Source: Streptomyces katrae (GTDB lineage: Bacteria > Actinomycetota > Actinomycetes > Streptomycetales > Streptomycetaceae). Taken from it: 64,000 nt of DNA. The notes beneath the pieces were generated by a model. The model had not been told where the DNA came from. It did no database searches and saw only the letters and a list, made by a program, of their open reading frames with translations. The number at the start of each line of letters is the position of its first letter. Position 1 is the first letter of the stretch. The translations under genes were made by a program, and so were the position numbers. The DNA lies in contig NZ_CP020042.1 in NCBI RefSeq assembly GCF_002028425.1, positions 1,240,001 to 1,304,000 of the forward strand. Direction: 5' to 3'. Shown here one piece after another: positions 7,015 through 16,646 of this stretch.

Positions 7015-9576
7015 GTGGAGTTCGAGGTCAATGGCGTCCGGCACACGACGGACACGGACGACGACCCCGCGGCCGTGGAGGTGCTGCGCGACCGGCTCGG
7101 CCTCACCGGCACCAAGCTGGTCTGCGGGGGCGGGGTGTGCGGCGCCTGCACCGTGCAGGTCGACGGCGACCCCCGGGTCTCCTGCCTGACGCCCGCCGCC
7201 CTGCTGGCCGGACGCCGGGTCACGACGGCGGAGGGCCTGGCGGACCACCCCGTGGCCCGGGCCTTCGCCGGCCGCGACGCCCTCCAGTGCGGCTACTGCA
7301 CCCCCGGGTTCGTCGTCGAGGCAGCCGCGTTCCACGACCGGTGGCGGGCCGGACACGGGCAGACCGCCCCCGGCCGCGAGCAGATCGCCGACGCCCTGGC
7401 CGGCCACCTGTGCCGCTGCGGCGCCTACGAGCGGATCTTCGAGGCGGTGACCGCCGCCTGTACGGGCGCGTACGACGGGGAACCGGACCCGGCGGACCCG
7501 CCCCCGCGCGCCGAGGCCCCGGAGAAGGCCTGCGGCGCGGCCCGGTACACCACCGACCTGCGCCCCGAGGGACTGCTGGAGGGGGTGGTCGTCCGCTCCC
7601 CGCACGCGCACGCCCTCGTCCGCTCCATCGACGCCGGCGGCCTCCCGCTGGTACGGCTGCTGCCGCCCGACGGGGTGGTGCGCTACGCCGGCCAGCCCGT
7701 GGCCGCCGTCGCGGCGCCGACCCGGGCGGCGGCGCGGGCGGCCGCCGGGAAGGTCGTCGTGGACTACGAGGTACGGCCGGCGGCGCTCGACGTGCGCAGG
7801 GCCCGGGCCGGCGAGGGCCCGCTGGTCTACCCGGACAAAGCGGCCCGCAAGCAGGCGCCCAGCTCCGGCGAGGGCGGCCTCGGCCTGCCCGCGAAGTGGG
7901 AGGGCAACCGGCGGGGTCCGGTGAGCATGAACAAGCGCGGCGGGGAGGCCGTGCGCCGGATCCTCAAGGCCCGCGCCAAGACCCCCGACCGGCTGGTCGA
8001 AGGGCTGTACACGACCGCCGCCCAGAGCCACACCCCGCTCGAACCGCACACCGCGCTGGCCCACTGGACCGACGGCACCCTCCGGCTGGAGGTGTCCACC
8101 CAGGCCGTCCAGCGCGTCGCGCAGCTCGCGGCCGAACGCTGGGGCCTGCCCCCCGAACGGGTCATCGCCGACGCCCCGCACGTGGGCGGCGGCTTCGGCT
8201 CCAAGGTGGGGCTGACCACCGACGTCGTCGCCGCCGTGGAGCTCTCCCGGCTGTACGGCGCCCCCGTCCGGGTCTCGCTCGACCGGGACGAGGAGCTCAC
8301 CGACGGCGGGTACCGGCCCGCCACCCGGATCCGGCTGGCGATGGCGGCCGACACGGCCGGGGACCTGTCGGCCCTGGCCGTCGACGCCGACAGCGACGGC
8401 GGCGTCTCGATCGGCGCTTCCGTGGCCGCGCTGGCCCGGTTCATGTACGGCCGCTCCCCGCGCCGGCTCCGCGACTTCGACACCGTCACCAACCGGCCCC
8501 CGGGCGCCCCCTTCCGCGGCCCGGGCGGACCCCCGCTGTGCTGGGCGCTGGAACAGGCCGTCGACGAGATGGCCCACCGGCTCGGCCACGACCCCATCGA
8601 CCTGCGCCGCCAGTGGGACGGCAACCCCAAGCGCCGCGCCCTGTACGACTGGGCGGCGGCGCTGCCCGTGTGGACCGATGCCCGGCGCGGCGGCACGGGC
8701 CGCTACCGGCGCGGCGTCGGCGTCGCCGCCGCCAACTGGCTCTACTTCGTCGACCCCGCCACCGAGGTCGAACTCACCGTCGAGGACGGGACGGTGGTCG
8801 CCCGCTGCGCCGTCCAGGACATGGGCACCGGCTCCCGCAGCGTCCTGCGGCGGGCCGTCGCCGACGGGCTCGGCATCGAGGAGGGGCGGGTCCGCGTGGA
8901 GATCGGCCGCAGCGGCGCCGTGCACGGCCCGATCTCCGGGGGCAGTCGCACCACCCCCTCGCTCGCCCCCGCCGCCCGGGACGCCGCCGACCGGCTGCGC
9001 GCCGCACTCGGCGGCGGCGACGTCGCGTCCCGGCTGGACTCCGGCCACGGCACCCGCGTCACCGGCAGGCGCCCGCGCGACCGGCGCGGCTTCGCCCTCC
9101 CCTTCACCCTGGGCGGCCTGGCGGTCGGCCGCGGGTTCACCGGTTCGGTCCAGGTCGCCGAGGTCGAGGTGGACACCCGGCTGGGCCGGACCCGGGCGCT
9201 GCGCGTGTGGAGCGGCATCTCCGCCGGCCGGATCCACGAGGACCGCCTCGCCCGCAACCAGTGCGAGGGCGCGGTCGTCCAGGGCGTCGGCTACGCACTG
9301 TACGAGGAGCGCCGCACCGACCCCCGCACCGGCCGGGTGCTGACCGAGAACCTGGAGGACTACCGGATCCCCGGCATCGGCGACACCCCCGAGATCACGG
9401 TCCACTTCCACCAGGAGGGCTTCGATCACGTGCCCGGCGGCGGCGTGGGCCTGGGCGAGGTGGCCACCCTGCCCACCGCGGCCGCCCTGGGCAACGCCGT
9501 GTACGACGCCACCGGCTGGCGCCCGTACGACCTGCCCATCCGCCCCGACCGGCTCCTGGAAGGACTGCGTCCGTGA
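7015..9576 (+). CDS. Molybdenum hydroxylase: fused [2Fe-2S] and molybdopterin-binding subunit (xanthine dehydrogenase/aldehyde oxidase family)
   Basis: This 853-residue protein joins what are often two subunits. Residues 1-150 hold a plant-type [2Fe-2S] site (Cys37, 42, 45, 57) and a second all-helical [2Fe-2S] site (Cys92, 95, 133, 135). The rest is the Mo-pterin domain, with VGGGFGSK near 390, FRGPGGPP near 501, GAVVQGVGYAL near 755, and VGLGE near 812 carrying the presumed catalytic Glu. GTG start with GGAGGAG eight bases upstream. The family oxidises aldehydes or N-heterocycles using water as the oxygen source. The FAD subunit follows with a GTGA overlap. Confidence 0.88.
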   Translation: MEFEVNGVRHTTDTDDDPAAVEVLRDRLGLTGTKLVCGGGVCGACTVQVDGDPRVSCLTPAALLAGRRVTTAEGLADHPVARAFAGRDALQCGYCTPGFVVEAAAFHDRWRAGHGQTAPGREQIADALAGHLCRCGAYERIFEAVTAACTGAYDGEPDPADPPPRAEAPEKACGAARYTTDLRPEGLLEGVVVRSPHAHALVRSIDAGGLPLVRLLPPDGVVRYAGQPVAAVAAPTRAAARAAAGKVVVDYEVRPAALDVRRARAGEGPLVYPDKAARKQAPSSGEGGLGLPAKWEGNRRGPVSMNKRGGEAVRRILKARAKTPDRLVEGLYTTAAQSHTPLEPHTALAHWTDGTLRLEVSTQAVQRVAQLAAERWGLPPERVIADAPHVGGGFGSKVGLTTDVVAAVELSRLYGAPVRVSLDRDEELTDGGYRPATRIRLAMAADTAGDLSALAVDADSDGGVSIGASVAALARFMYGRSPRRLRDFDTVTNRPPGAPFRGPGGPPLCWALEQAVDEMAHRLGHDPIDLRRQWDGNPKRRALYDWAAALPVWTDARRGGTGRYRRGVGVAAANWLYFVDPATEVELTVEDGTVVARCAVQDMGTGSRSVLRRAVADGLGIEEGRVRVEIGRSGAVHGPISGGSRTTPSLAPAARDAADRLRAALGGGDVASRLDSGHGTRVTGRRPRDRRGFALPFTLGGLAVGRGFTGSVQVAEVEVDTRLGRTRALRVWSGISAGRIHEDRLARNQCEGAVVQGVGYALYEERRTDPRTGRVLTENLEDYRIPGIGDTPEITVHFHQEGFDHVPGGGVGLGEVATLPTAAALGNAVYDATGWRPYDLPIRPDRLLEGLRP

Positions 9577-10571
9577 GCACCGAGCCCGCCCTCACCGACC
9601 TGTCGGCCGCCGTCCTGGCGCGCGGCGGGGAGCTGCGCGCCGGAGGCACCGACACCACCGCCCGGCAGCGTGCGGGCCTGTCCCCCGGCCCGTTCACCGA
9701 CCTGTCCGGGGTCTCCCACCTGCGGGGCTGCACCGGCCTGCCCGGTGGCGGGCTGCGCATCGGCGCCCTGACCACCCTCGCCGAACTGGCCCGCGACCCG
9801 CGGGTGCGGGAGGGCTGGCCGGCGCTGGCGCTCGCGGCGGGAAGCACGGCCACCCCGCAGATCCGCGCCGCCGGGACCCTGGGCGGCAACCTGCTCCAGC
9901 GCAACCGCTGCTGGTACTACCGCAACCCGCACATCGGCTGCCTGCAGAAGGGCGGCACCGGCTGCCCCGCCCGCGAGGGCGACCACCACTACGGGGTGGT
10001 GGCCGGCGAGGGCCCGTGCGTGGCCCCGCACCCCTCGACCCTCGCCGTGGCCCTGCTGGCCTACGACGCGGAGGCCGAGGTGCACGGTGAATCCCCGCGC
10101 CCCGTCGCCGCGTTGTACGGGGACGGCAGCCGGCTGCACGACGTCGACCACCTGCTGCCGCCCGGCCGGGTCCTCACCTCGGTGCGGCTGCCCGCCGCGC
10201 TGCCCGGCGAACGCGCCGCCTGCCACCGGGCCATCAGCCGGGCCCGCGCCGAGTGGCCGCTGGTCGAGGCCGTCGCCCGGCTCGCGCTCCAGGGCTCGAC
10301 GATCACCCGTGCCGCCGTCGCCGCGGGCGGGGTGGCCCGGGTCCCGCTGCGGCTGCCGGAGGTGGAGGAGGCCCTGACCGGCCGCGAGGCCACCCCGGCG
10401 GTCCTCGCCGAGGCGGCCGGGGCGGTCCTCGGGCGCTGCCGTCCCCTGCGGCACACCGGCTACAAGACCACCCTCTTCCGCGACACCGTCCTGGAGGTCC
10501 TGGAACGGGCCGCCGCCCCCGGGCCGCGTCCCGGGGAGGCGGTCAGCGGGTCCCGCCCTCCGGGGCCGTGA
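9573..10571 (+). CDS. Molybdenum hydroxylase FAD-binding subunit with Cys-rich insertion (PaoB/YagS-like)
   Basis: This 332-residue CoxM/XdhB-type FAD subunit has RAGGTDTT (22-29) and TPQIRAAGTLGGNLLQR (94-110) as FAD-binding loops, and GYKTTLFRD near the end of the CO-dehydrogenase flavoprotein C-domain. Between the FAD loops and the C-domain, RCWYYRNP...GC...GC places Cys113, 123 and 131 like the insertion that binds an extra [4Fe-4S] cluster in PaoB-type aldehyde oxidoreductases. It starts with GTG overlapping the previous stop (GTGA), implying a 1:1 complex. Its last 29 bases overlap the convergent FUSC gene. Confidence 0.85.
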   Translation: MSTEPALTDLSAAVLARGGELRAGGTDTTARQRAGLSPGPFTDLSGVSHLRGCTGLPGGGLRIGALTTLAELARDPRVREGWPALALAAGSTATPQIRAAGTLGGNLLQRNRCWYYRNPHIGCLQKGGTGCPAREGDHHYGVVAGEGPCVAPHPSTLAVALLAYDAEAEVHGESPRPVAALYGDGSRLHDVDHLLPPGRVLTSVRLPAALPGERAACHRAISRARAEWPLVEAVARLALQGSTITRAAVAAGGVARVPLRLPEVEEALTGREATPAVLAEAAGAVLGRCRPLRHTGYKTTLFRDTVLEVLERAAAPGPRPGEAVSGSRPPGP

Positions 10572-12702
10572 CCCGTTCCAGGTCGGCCACCAGGGAGTCC
10601 AGCCAGGAGGCCGCCGCGTAGTAGCGGCGGGGCGCGCCGGGCGGCTCCGCCGTGAGTCCGCGGTAGGCCGGGTCGCGCAGCGGCGCGGGCACCGGCGGGG
10701 TGTCCCCGCCGGGGTCGAGGTGCGCCGACACCAGCAGCATCCGTCCGGCCACCCGGTCCCCGATGCCGGTCAGCCCCTCGGCCGCCTCCGGCCCCAGGGG
10801 CGCCGGGCCCGCGGGCCCCGTGCCCAGGCCGTCGGGCGGGGCGGGCCTGTCGGGTGGGGCCGTCAGCCGGTCCGCGCCCCACAGGACGTGGTGGCCCGTC
10901 ATCAGGGCCGCCTGCCAGTCGGGCCCGGGCGGGCGCGGGGTGGCGGCCCCGAAGCGAACCGGCTCGCTCTGGAACTGCGCGTACGCCGACTCGGCCATGG
11001 TCAGCGCGTGCCGCAGCGACCGGTACCCCCGTGCGGCCACCGCCCCCTCCCCCGTGCCACCCGCCGCGACGGAGGCACTCGTCGCGACCACGATCTCGGC
11101 GGCCCGGCGCAGCAGGCCCGCCGTGGCGCGGCCCAGCTCGTCGTGGGCGCCCCGGGGCCAGGCCAGCAGCCCGAACACCCCGCCGATCACGCTTCCGATC
11201 AGCACGTCGGCCATCCGTACCTCGGCCAGCTGCCAGGTCGCCGGCGCCAGCTGCGCGAACACCATGGCCACCAGCACCGTGAACAGCCCCTGCGCCCACC
11301 CCACCCCCCGCACCGGCCCCACCGTGAAGGCGAAGAGCATCCACAGCGGAAGGACCACGGCGTACACCGCCGTGTGCGGGCCGACCACGGTGAGGAGGCC
11401 CGCCGTGAGCAGGGCGCCGGCGAAGGTGCCGGCCAGGGCGATCCGGATGGTGCTCCAGGTCTCGCCGACGGTGGTCCGCGTCAGGGAGAGCGCCGCCAGC
11501 GTCGCCCAGAACCCGTGGGGCAGCGTGTCCAGTCCGGCGACCAGCCGGGCCGCGGCCAGCGCGAGGCCGATCCGCACCGCGTTCTGGAAGAACACCGACC
11601 GGCGCACGGCGTGCCCCCGGATCCGGTGCCACCACAGCAGCACGGCGGGGGTGCGCGCGTACCAGAACCGCCCCGGCTGCACCCGGTCCGCCACCACCGG
11701 GCCCCCTACGGCGAGGGAGGCGGCCGTGGCCGTGGTCAGGGCGGCGTCGGCCACCTCCAGCACCGCCGCGTCCCGGCGCAGCGCCGCCGGGCCGGCCGGC
11801 CCGGCGGGGACGGCGGCCAGCCGGGCCCGGGCCGCGGCGAGTTCCCGGTACGCGTCGCCCGGGCCGGTGTCCGCCCGGAGCCGCAGGCGGCCGGCGGTGC
11901 GCTCGGAGAGCAGCGCCACCCCGCGCAGTACCTCCCCGGCGCTCTGACCCGGGTCGTGGAGCGCGGAGAGCCGACCGAGCAGGGTCCGCGCGGCCAGGCC
12001 CGTGTGCGTCAGCGCCCGGTCGCGCGCGCCCGGCCCCGCCGGCCGGTCGGCCTCGGGCACCTTCAGCGACCGCAGGCCCGTGCCCGCCTCGCGGGCCCGC
12101 TCGGCCGCGGCCGCCGAAAGCGCGTACGGGGGCTCGGCCAGCTCCCGCGCACAGTGCGCGGCGGCGTCGGCGGCGCGGGCGGCGAGCTCCCGGTAGGGCG
12201 GTGGCGCGGGCTCGGGGAAGAGGTACCGCTCGGCCAGGACGAGCAGGGCGAGCCCGGCGGTGGTGCCGGCCAGCCGGACGCCGAGGGAGCCCGGATCGTA
12301 CGGGGGAAAGGACGGGAGCATGTACAGCAGTTGCAGTCCCGGCCCGGCTCCGGCCAGCCGCGGCCCGCCGACGGCGGCGAAGGCCAGTACGAAGCCGATC
12401 ACGAGCATCCCGGCGACGGCGCTCCAGGTGCGCACCGACAGGAAGGTGCCGGCCACGACCAGCAGCCAGCACGCCGGCACCAGCCGCAGCACGGTCGCGG
12501 CCCGCTGCGGCCCCGTGCCGGGGATCCGCGACAGCCCGGCGAGGGCCACCGCCGAGAACAGCGCGTAGGTGGCGGCGACGGAGGAGCCGAAGCCGTACAG
12601 GAACAGGTAGAACCCGGCGGCGGCGACCAGCGTCACCCGCACCGCCCGGACCCCCGAGGCCGCGTAGCCCGGCGGCAACCAGCGCCTGGGCACACCACCC
12701 AT
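10543..12702 (-). CDS. FUSC-family membrane protein (aromatic acid exporter-like)
   Basis: This 719-residue protein has two hydrophobic blocks (about 20-160 and 365-520), each with several helices, separated by a long Ala/Arg-rich soluble segment. That is the fusaric acid resistance/YccS layout. The second block contains SVFFQNAVRIGLALAAA and LPHGFWATLAALSLTRTT, typical of the FUSC_2 domain. These proteins are thought to export aromatic acids or stabilise the envelope. It ends inside the last codons of the convergent FAD-subunit gene, so transcription of the two may interfere. Confidence 0.8.
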   Translation of the reverse strand: MGGVPRRWLPPGYAASGVRAVRVTLVAAAGFYLFLYGFGSSVAATYALFSAVALAGLSRIPGTGPQRAATVLRLVPACWLLVVAGTFLSVRTWSAVAGMLVIGFVLAFAAVGGPRLAGAGPGLQLLYMLPSFPPYDPGSLGVRLAGTTAGLALLVLAERYLFPEPAPPPYRELAARAADAAAHCARELAEPPYALSAAAAERAREAGTGLRSLKVPEADRPAGPGARDRALTHTGLAARTLLGRLSALHDPGQSAGEVLRGVALLSERTAGRLRLRADTGPGDAYRELAAARARLAAVPAGPAGPAALRRDAAVLEVADAALTTATAASLAVGGPVVADRVQPGRFWYARTPAVLLWWHRIRGHAVRRSVFFQNAVRIGLALAAARLVAGLDTLPHGFWATLAALSLTRTTVGETWSTIRIALAGTFAGALLTAGLLTVVGPHTAVYAVVLPLWMLFAFTVGPVRGVGWAQGLFTVLVAMVFAQLAPATWQLAEVRMADVLIGSVIGGVFGLLAWPRGAHDELGRATAGLLRRAAEIVVATSASVAAGGTGEGAVAARGYRSLRHALTMAESAYAQFQSEPVRFGAATPRPPGPDWQAALMTGHHVLWGADRLTAPPDRPAPPDGLGTGPAGPAPLGPEAAEGLTGIGDRVAGRMLLVSAHLDPGGDTPPVPAPLRDPAYRGLTAEPPGAPRRYYAAASWLDSLVADLERVTAPEGGTR

Positions 12703-12747
12703 CCCACCAGCATCACCCGTCCGGGGCTCCGCGGCACCACGGCCCGC

Positions 12748-13625
12748 TCAGCCTGCCGCCAGCCGCCACAGCGGGGGGACGTGGCGCCCGGGCACGGTCT
12801 TGCGCAGGCCGGTGAGCAGGGCGCGGGCCTCCGTGGCGGTCAGGTCGAGCTCCTCGGTGATCCGGCGGGTGGTGGCGTACGCGATCCCCTGCGCGAGCGT
12901 CTCCCGTTCCCAGGCGGCGAACCGGTCCAGGACCGCGGCGGGGTCGCGGTCCGGGCGGCTCCGGGCGGGCGGGGTGCCGGGGTGGGCGGCGCGGCGGCGT
13001 TCGCGGGCGATCTCCGAGAAGCCGCAGACCGCGCGGGACGCCTCCTCGGCCTCGTCCAGGCCGCGGCAGCCGGCGAGCGCCCGGGCCAGCGGGCTGAGTC
13101 CGAGGACGCGGTCCAGGGTGAGCCGGTGGACCTGCCGGGAGGTGGCGTCGAGGAGTACGGGCCGGGGCGCGTCCCGGGTGCCGCAGACGCCGCGCACCCC
13201 GCGGGCGGCGGCGACCAGCAGGGCGCCGGCTTCGGAGGGGTGCCAGTCGAAGACCCCGGCCACCACCTCGGTGTGCGCGGCGCCGAGGGTGAGGGCGGGC
13301 GCGCCGAGCCGGGGCAGCAGGTCGGGCAGGGGCACCTCGTTGTCGAGGCCGGGGCCGGCGACGTACACGGAGGCCGGCAGGCCGGTCTCGGCGCAGGCGG
13401 CGACGGCGAGGGCGTCGCCGAGCGGGCTGCGCAGGGTGGGTTCGTCCCCGTGGGCGACGATGTCGCCGCCCACGTCCACCAGGTCGATCCGGTCTGCCCG
13501 GCACCAGCGGGCGGCCGCCGCGATCTGGCGGGCCAGGCCGCGCGTGCCGCCGTACGGGTCGAGCAGCCCGAGCCGCGGCCGCAGGGCCCCGGACAGCCGC
13601 GGGAGCAGCGAGCCGGCGGCGCCGG
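12748..13625 (-). pseudogene. 5'-truncated DUF1152 protein
   Basis: The readable frame runs GSLLPRLSGALRPRLGLLDPYGG...IDLVDVGGDIVAHGDEPTLRSPLGD...FDWHPSEAGALL...TTRRITEELDL, matching the middle and C-terminal parts of DUF1152 proteins. From family knowledge the first ~70 residues, including a Gly-rich nucleotide-binding-like start, should precede this. Here the frame has no ATG or GTG before the core VDVGGD and runs directly into a rightward radical-SAM-like fragment. A GTG at 13479 would give 243 residues but lies inside the domain. I treat it as a remnant left by a deletion. Confidence 0.65.
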
Positions 13626-13874
13626 ATGTACGTGCTCCAGCACCTGCTGGAGTTCACGGGCCTGCGCCCGGGCGCCTACCAGGAGGTTTTCGCCACCCGC
13701 TTCGAGGACGACTTCGGCCCGCAGCTCGCCGCCCTGCTGGAGCGGCGCTGGCTGCGGGAGGAGGGCGGGGCGCTGGCGCTGACCCCGGAGGGCATGGCCT
13801 GGGCGGACGCGGTGGGCCCGATGTTCTTCTCCGACCGCGTGCACGAGAACATGCGCTCCTACCAGGACCGCTAG
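13626..13874 (+). pseudogene. C-terminal fragment of a coproporphyrinogen-III-oxidase-like radical SAM protein
   Basis: Eighty-two codons read MYVLQHLLEFTGLRPGAY...ALTPEGMAWADAVGPMFFSD, which resembles the HemN C-terminal domain of actinobacterial radical SAM proteins. There is no radical SAM core or CxxxCxxC upstream, and the sequence to the left belongs to the truncated DUF1152 gene. The ATG is simply the first Met in the fragment, with no ribosome site. Its stop overlaps the stop of the convergent EamA gene. Family assignment rests on short motifs and is moderate. Confidence 0.5.
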
Positions 13875-14789
13875 GGCCTGCGGGTCGCCGGTTCCGGCTC
13901 GGTGTGCGGGGCCGGTGCGGTCCGCGGCCGGCGGTGGCGCTCGGGGAGGGACACGAGGACCAGCCCGAGCAGCAGCAGCGCCGCCCCGGCCGCCGCGGAC
14001 GGTCCCGGCCGCTCGCCCAGCACCGCGACCCCGAGCACCGTCGCGACCAGCGGTTCGGTCAGGCTCAGCGTCCCCGTCGTGGCGGCGCTGAGCCGGCCGA
14101 CGCCCCGGGTGAACAGCAGGTACCCGAGGGCGGTGGTGCCCAGGCCGAGCCAGCCGATCAGGGCGGCCGAGCGGACGGTGGCCAGGCCCCCGGGGGCCAC
14201 CAGCAGGTACGGGGAGACCAGCAGCCCGGCGCACAGCACGCTCACGGGGGCCGCGGCGCCGAGGTCGGCTCCACGCGCCCCCAGTTCCTTCGTGGCGGCG
14301 ATGTACACGCCGAAACTCGCCCCCGCCACGACGCCGAACAGCACACCCGGCAGGTCCGCGGTGGCCCCGCTGCCGGGCAGCAGCACCAGGGCGATGCCGA
14401 GCACGGCGCAGCCGGTCCCGGCCAGCCAGCGGGGTGTCAGCCGCTCCCCGGACAGGGCCCGGGCGGACAGGCCGCCGACCACGGGCACGGTCCCGAAGGC
14501 GACGGCGGTGGCCAGGGGCCGCCCCGCCCCGCTCGACCGCCTGAAGGAAGCACACCTGGAAGGCGGCGGTGACCAGCACGCACAGCCCGAGCCACCGCCG
14601 CACCCCGGGCCGCCGCAGCGTGCGCAGCCCGGCCGGGCGCACCGTCAGCAGGCTGAGCGCCAGCCCGCCGAGCAGCATCCGGCAGGCCCCGAGCGCCACG
14701 GGGTGCACCCCGGTGTCCGCCCAGAGCTGGGCGGGCCCCACCGTCCCCCACAGCACCGCCGCCGCCAGCACGGACGCCAAAGCTCCCAT
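13871..14789 (-). pseudogene. EamA/DMT-family transporter with a frameshift
   Basis: The first part, from ATG 14789 (GGAGGGGG upstream), reads MGALASVLAAAVLWGTVGPAQ...CFLQAVERGG and then leaves frame at 14515-14532 in a run of GGGGCGGGG/CCCC. The remainder continues in another frame as RPLATAVAFGTVPVVGGLSARAL...LSLTEPLVATVLGVAVLGE to 13871. Joined, they make a normal ten-helix drug/metabolite transporter of about 305 residues. It lies directly downstream of the thiopeptide operon on the same strand, so it could have been an exporter. A sequencing error in the G-run is the alternative to real inactivation. Confidence 0.7.
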
Positions 14790-14929
14790 GACTACCCCCT
14801 CCACCACGCTCCGGTCATGGCGAAGCTATCGGGGCGCGGCCGGGCAGACCTACTGGCCGAAACCATGAGATTCCCTCTCAAAGTACCGGCCGGTCCGTGC
14901 CTTCACACCAACCCGTCTTCCGTCGCACG

Positions 14930-16612
14930 TCACCCGTCTGCTGCGCGGCGTCCGAGCGGCAGCAGGTACTGGAGGGGCTGTTCCAGGTCGTCCAGGCCGA
15001 GGAGTTCGTGGGCCAGGTCGTCGTGGAAACCGCCGAGCGGGGTGCCGGCCAGGCCCAGGGCCGTGCCGGTGAGCAGCAGGTTCTGCGCCAGGTGGCCCGT
15101 CTCCAGCAGGGCCAGGCGCAGGGCGCGCAGACCGTAGCGGCGGCGCAGCAGGCCGAGGTCCGCGTAGAGGGCGAGGACCACCGGGACGCGGTCGATGCCG
15201 ATCCAGTGCGGGTCGGTCGGGGGCCGGGACAGGTACGTCGACAGCGAGGCGATCTCCGCCGTGGCCGGGGCCGGGCCCACGAGGCGCAGCGTCCGCCGCT
15301 CGGGCACGCAGTCGTACGTGCCCGCCGGAACGCCCTCGACGTCGAGCACCAGCAGCCGCACCCGGGCCGTGTACAGGGCGCCCGCACTGGGGTAGGCCCG
15401 GTGGACCGGGGTGTCGGCCGAGCCCTCGGGCAGCGGCGCCCCGCCGCGCTCCCGGTCGGCCAGGGCGTGCCACAGCAGGGCGCCCAGGCCGGGGGCGGTG
15501 AGGGGCCCGCCGAGCGCCCCGCGCGCCGAGGCCCGGGCCGTGAGGGCGGCGCCGAGCGAGACCTCGGGCAGCGGGGCGGCGGGCAGGGGCAGCTCCGGCG
15601 CGGCCGGAGCGTACCGGGGCGGCCCGGGCGGCAGGGTGCGCAGGGCCGTGTCCTCGTTGCGGCCGATCTGGAACTTGCTGCGCTCCACGTACTGCAGGTC
15701 GGGGGCGGTGTGCCCGGCCGGGAAGTAGTCCGCCGGCTCCCCGGTCTCCAGCAGGGTGCGGGCGGCCAGCCGGCACACCGCCCGCTCCTCGTCGGGGGTC
15801 ACCCCGAGCCGGTTGAACAGCATGTGGAGCTGCGAGCCCCAGATCCAGGCCGTCGCGTCGGGGGCCGCGTCCGGGTCCAGCCCGGCCCGGAGCAGGGCGT
15901 CGGTCTCGCGGACCCGCCGTTCCCAGTGGCCCAGCCAGGGTGCGGCGGTGCCCTGGGCGAGCCGTTCCCGCAGGCCCCGGGCACGCCGTGCCAGGCCGGA
16001 ACGCTGCGCGGCATAGACGGAGTTGACGCGGGTGTGCACGGAGGCCCCCGGCAGCAGCGGCACCTCGGTGACCCACCGCCAGCCGGCCGCGTGCCGGCGC
16101 AGCCAGCGGGCGGCGGTGAGCCGGTCCAGGCCGAGCGCCTGCACGGTCGTGTGGACCAGGTCCGCCGCGTGCGTCAGGCGGGCCGAGCCGCCGCCCCCGG
16201 CGGCGAGGTCGCGCAGGACCCGGAGCACCACCTGGGAGGAGTCCGCGAAGACCTCCTCGGCGAGGGGCAGGGCGCGCGGGCCGCCGTACCGGTCGGTCTC
16301 GGGCACGTACGGGACGGCGCGGACCTCGCCGTGGGCGGAGGTCCAGGGGCCGGGCACCGAGGGCACCTCCCCGGCCGCGCGCGCCAGTTCGGCCGGGAGC
16401 CGCGCGGCGGCGGCCGGGGCGAGCCCGCGCACGCGGACGCGTACGTGGGGGCCGTCCTCCGCGTAGCGGATGAAGAACCACCGGTCGGCCTCCCCGGCCG
16501 CCACCAGGCCGTCCAGGAGCGGGGCCGCCCCGCGGACCAGGAACGCGTCGGTGTCCTCGGTCGCGCAGTGCAGGAAGACGTGGTGGCTGTGCCAGGCGTC
16601 GGTCGTGGTCAT
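14930..16612 (-). CDS. lazF-like: LazF-like bifunctional protein: thiopeptide elimination domain fused to azoline dehydrogenase
   Basis: This 560-residue protein has two parts. Residues 1-270 form the LanB C-terminal elimination domain, with WFFIRYAEDGPHVRVRVRG near 45, which removes glutamate from glutamylated Ser/Thr to give dehydroalanine/dehydrobutyrine. Residues ~320-555 form a SagB-type FMN dehydrogenase (HRAYPSAGALYTARV, LLETGHLAQNLLL, TPLGGFHDDLA) that oxidises azolines to azoles. In most thiopeptide clusters these are separate proteins; from recalled literature the lactazole protein LazF has this same fusion. It is the last gene of the operon, 34 bases after the YcaO gene. Exact start ATG 16612 (MTTTDAWHSHHVFLHC). 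Confidence 0.88.
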   Translation of the reverse strand: MTTTDAWHSHHVFLHCATEDTDAFLVRGAAPLLDGLVAAGEADRWFFIRYAEDGPHVRVRVRGLAPAAAARLPAELARAAGEVPSVPGPWTSAHGEVRAVPYVPETDRYGGPRALPLAEEVFADSSQVVLRVLRDLAAGGGGSARLTHAADLVHTTVQALGLDRLTAARWLRRHAAGWRWVTEVPLLPGASVHTRVNSVYAAQRSGLARRARGLRERLAQGTAAPWLGHWERRVRETDALLRAGLDPDAAPDATAWIWGSQLHMLFNRLGVTPDEERAVCRLAARTLLETGEPADYFPAGHTAPDLQYVERSKFQIGRNEDTALRTLPPGPPRYAPAAPELPLPAAPLPEVSLGAALTARASARGALGGPLTAPGLGALLWHALADRERGGAPLPEGSADTPVHRAYPSAGALYTARVRLLVLDVEGVPAGTYDCVPERRTLRLVGPAPATAEIASLSTYLSRPPTDPHWIGIDRVPVVLALYADLGLLRRRYGLRALRLALLETGHLAQNLLLTGTALGLAGTPLGGFHDDLAHELLGLDDLEQPLQYLLPLGRRAADG

Positions 16613-16646
16613 CTGCGGTCCTAGCGGGAGGGGGCGGAAGGGCGGA

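Noticed and set aside
6959..7189. 76-codon leader gene upstream of the Mo hydroxylase as a real protein gene
   Set aside because: It overlaps the hydroxylase for most of its length and has Arg/Pro/Ser shadow composition; kept only as a possible regulatory leader.
6892..9429. Long open frame (845 codons) antisense to the Mo hydroxylase
   Set aside because: Composition is Gly/Ala/Arg/Val-rich without motifs; it is the mirror of strong codon bias in the real gene on the plus strand.
13626..13874. Independent 82-residue HTH-like or small protein
   Set aside because: It matches the end of radical-SAM HemN-like proteins better, lacks a ribosome site and begins at a junction.
12840..14807. 655-codon frame spanning the EamA transporter and the DUF1152 fragment
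   Set aside because: Only the first ~85 codons are real transporter sequence; the rest is out-of-frame read-through after the frameshift.
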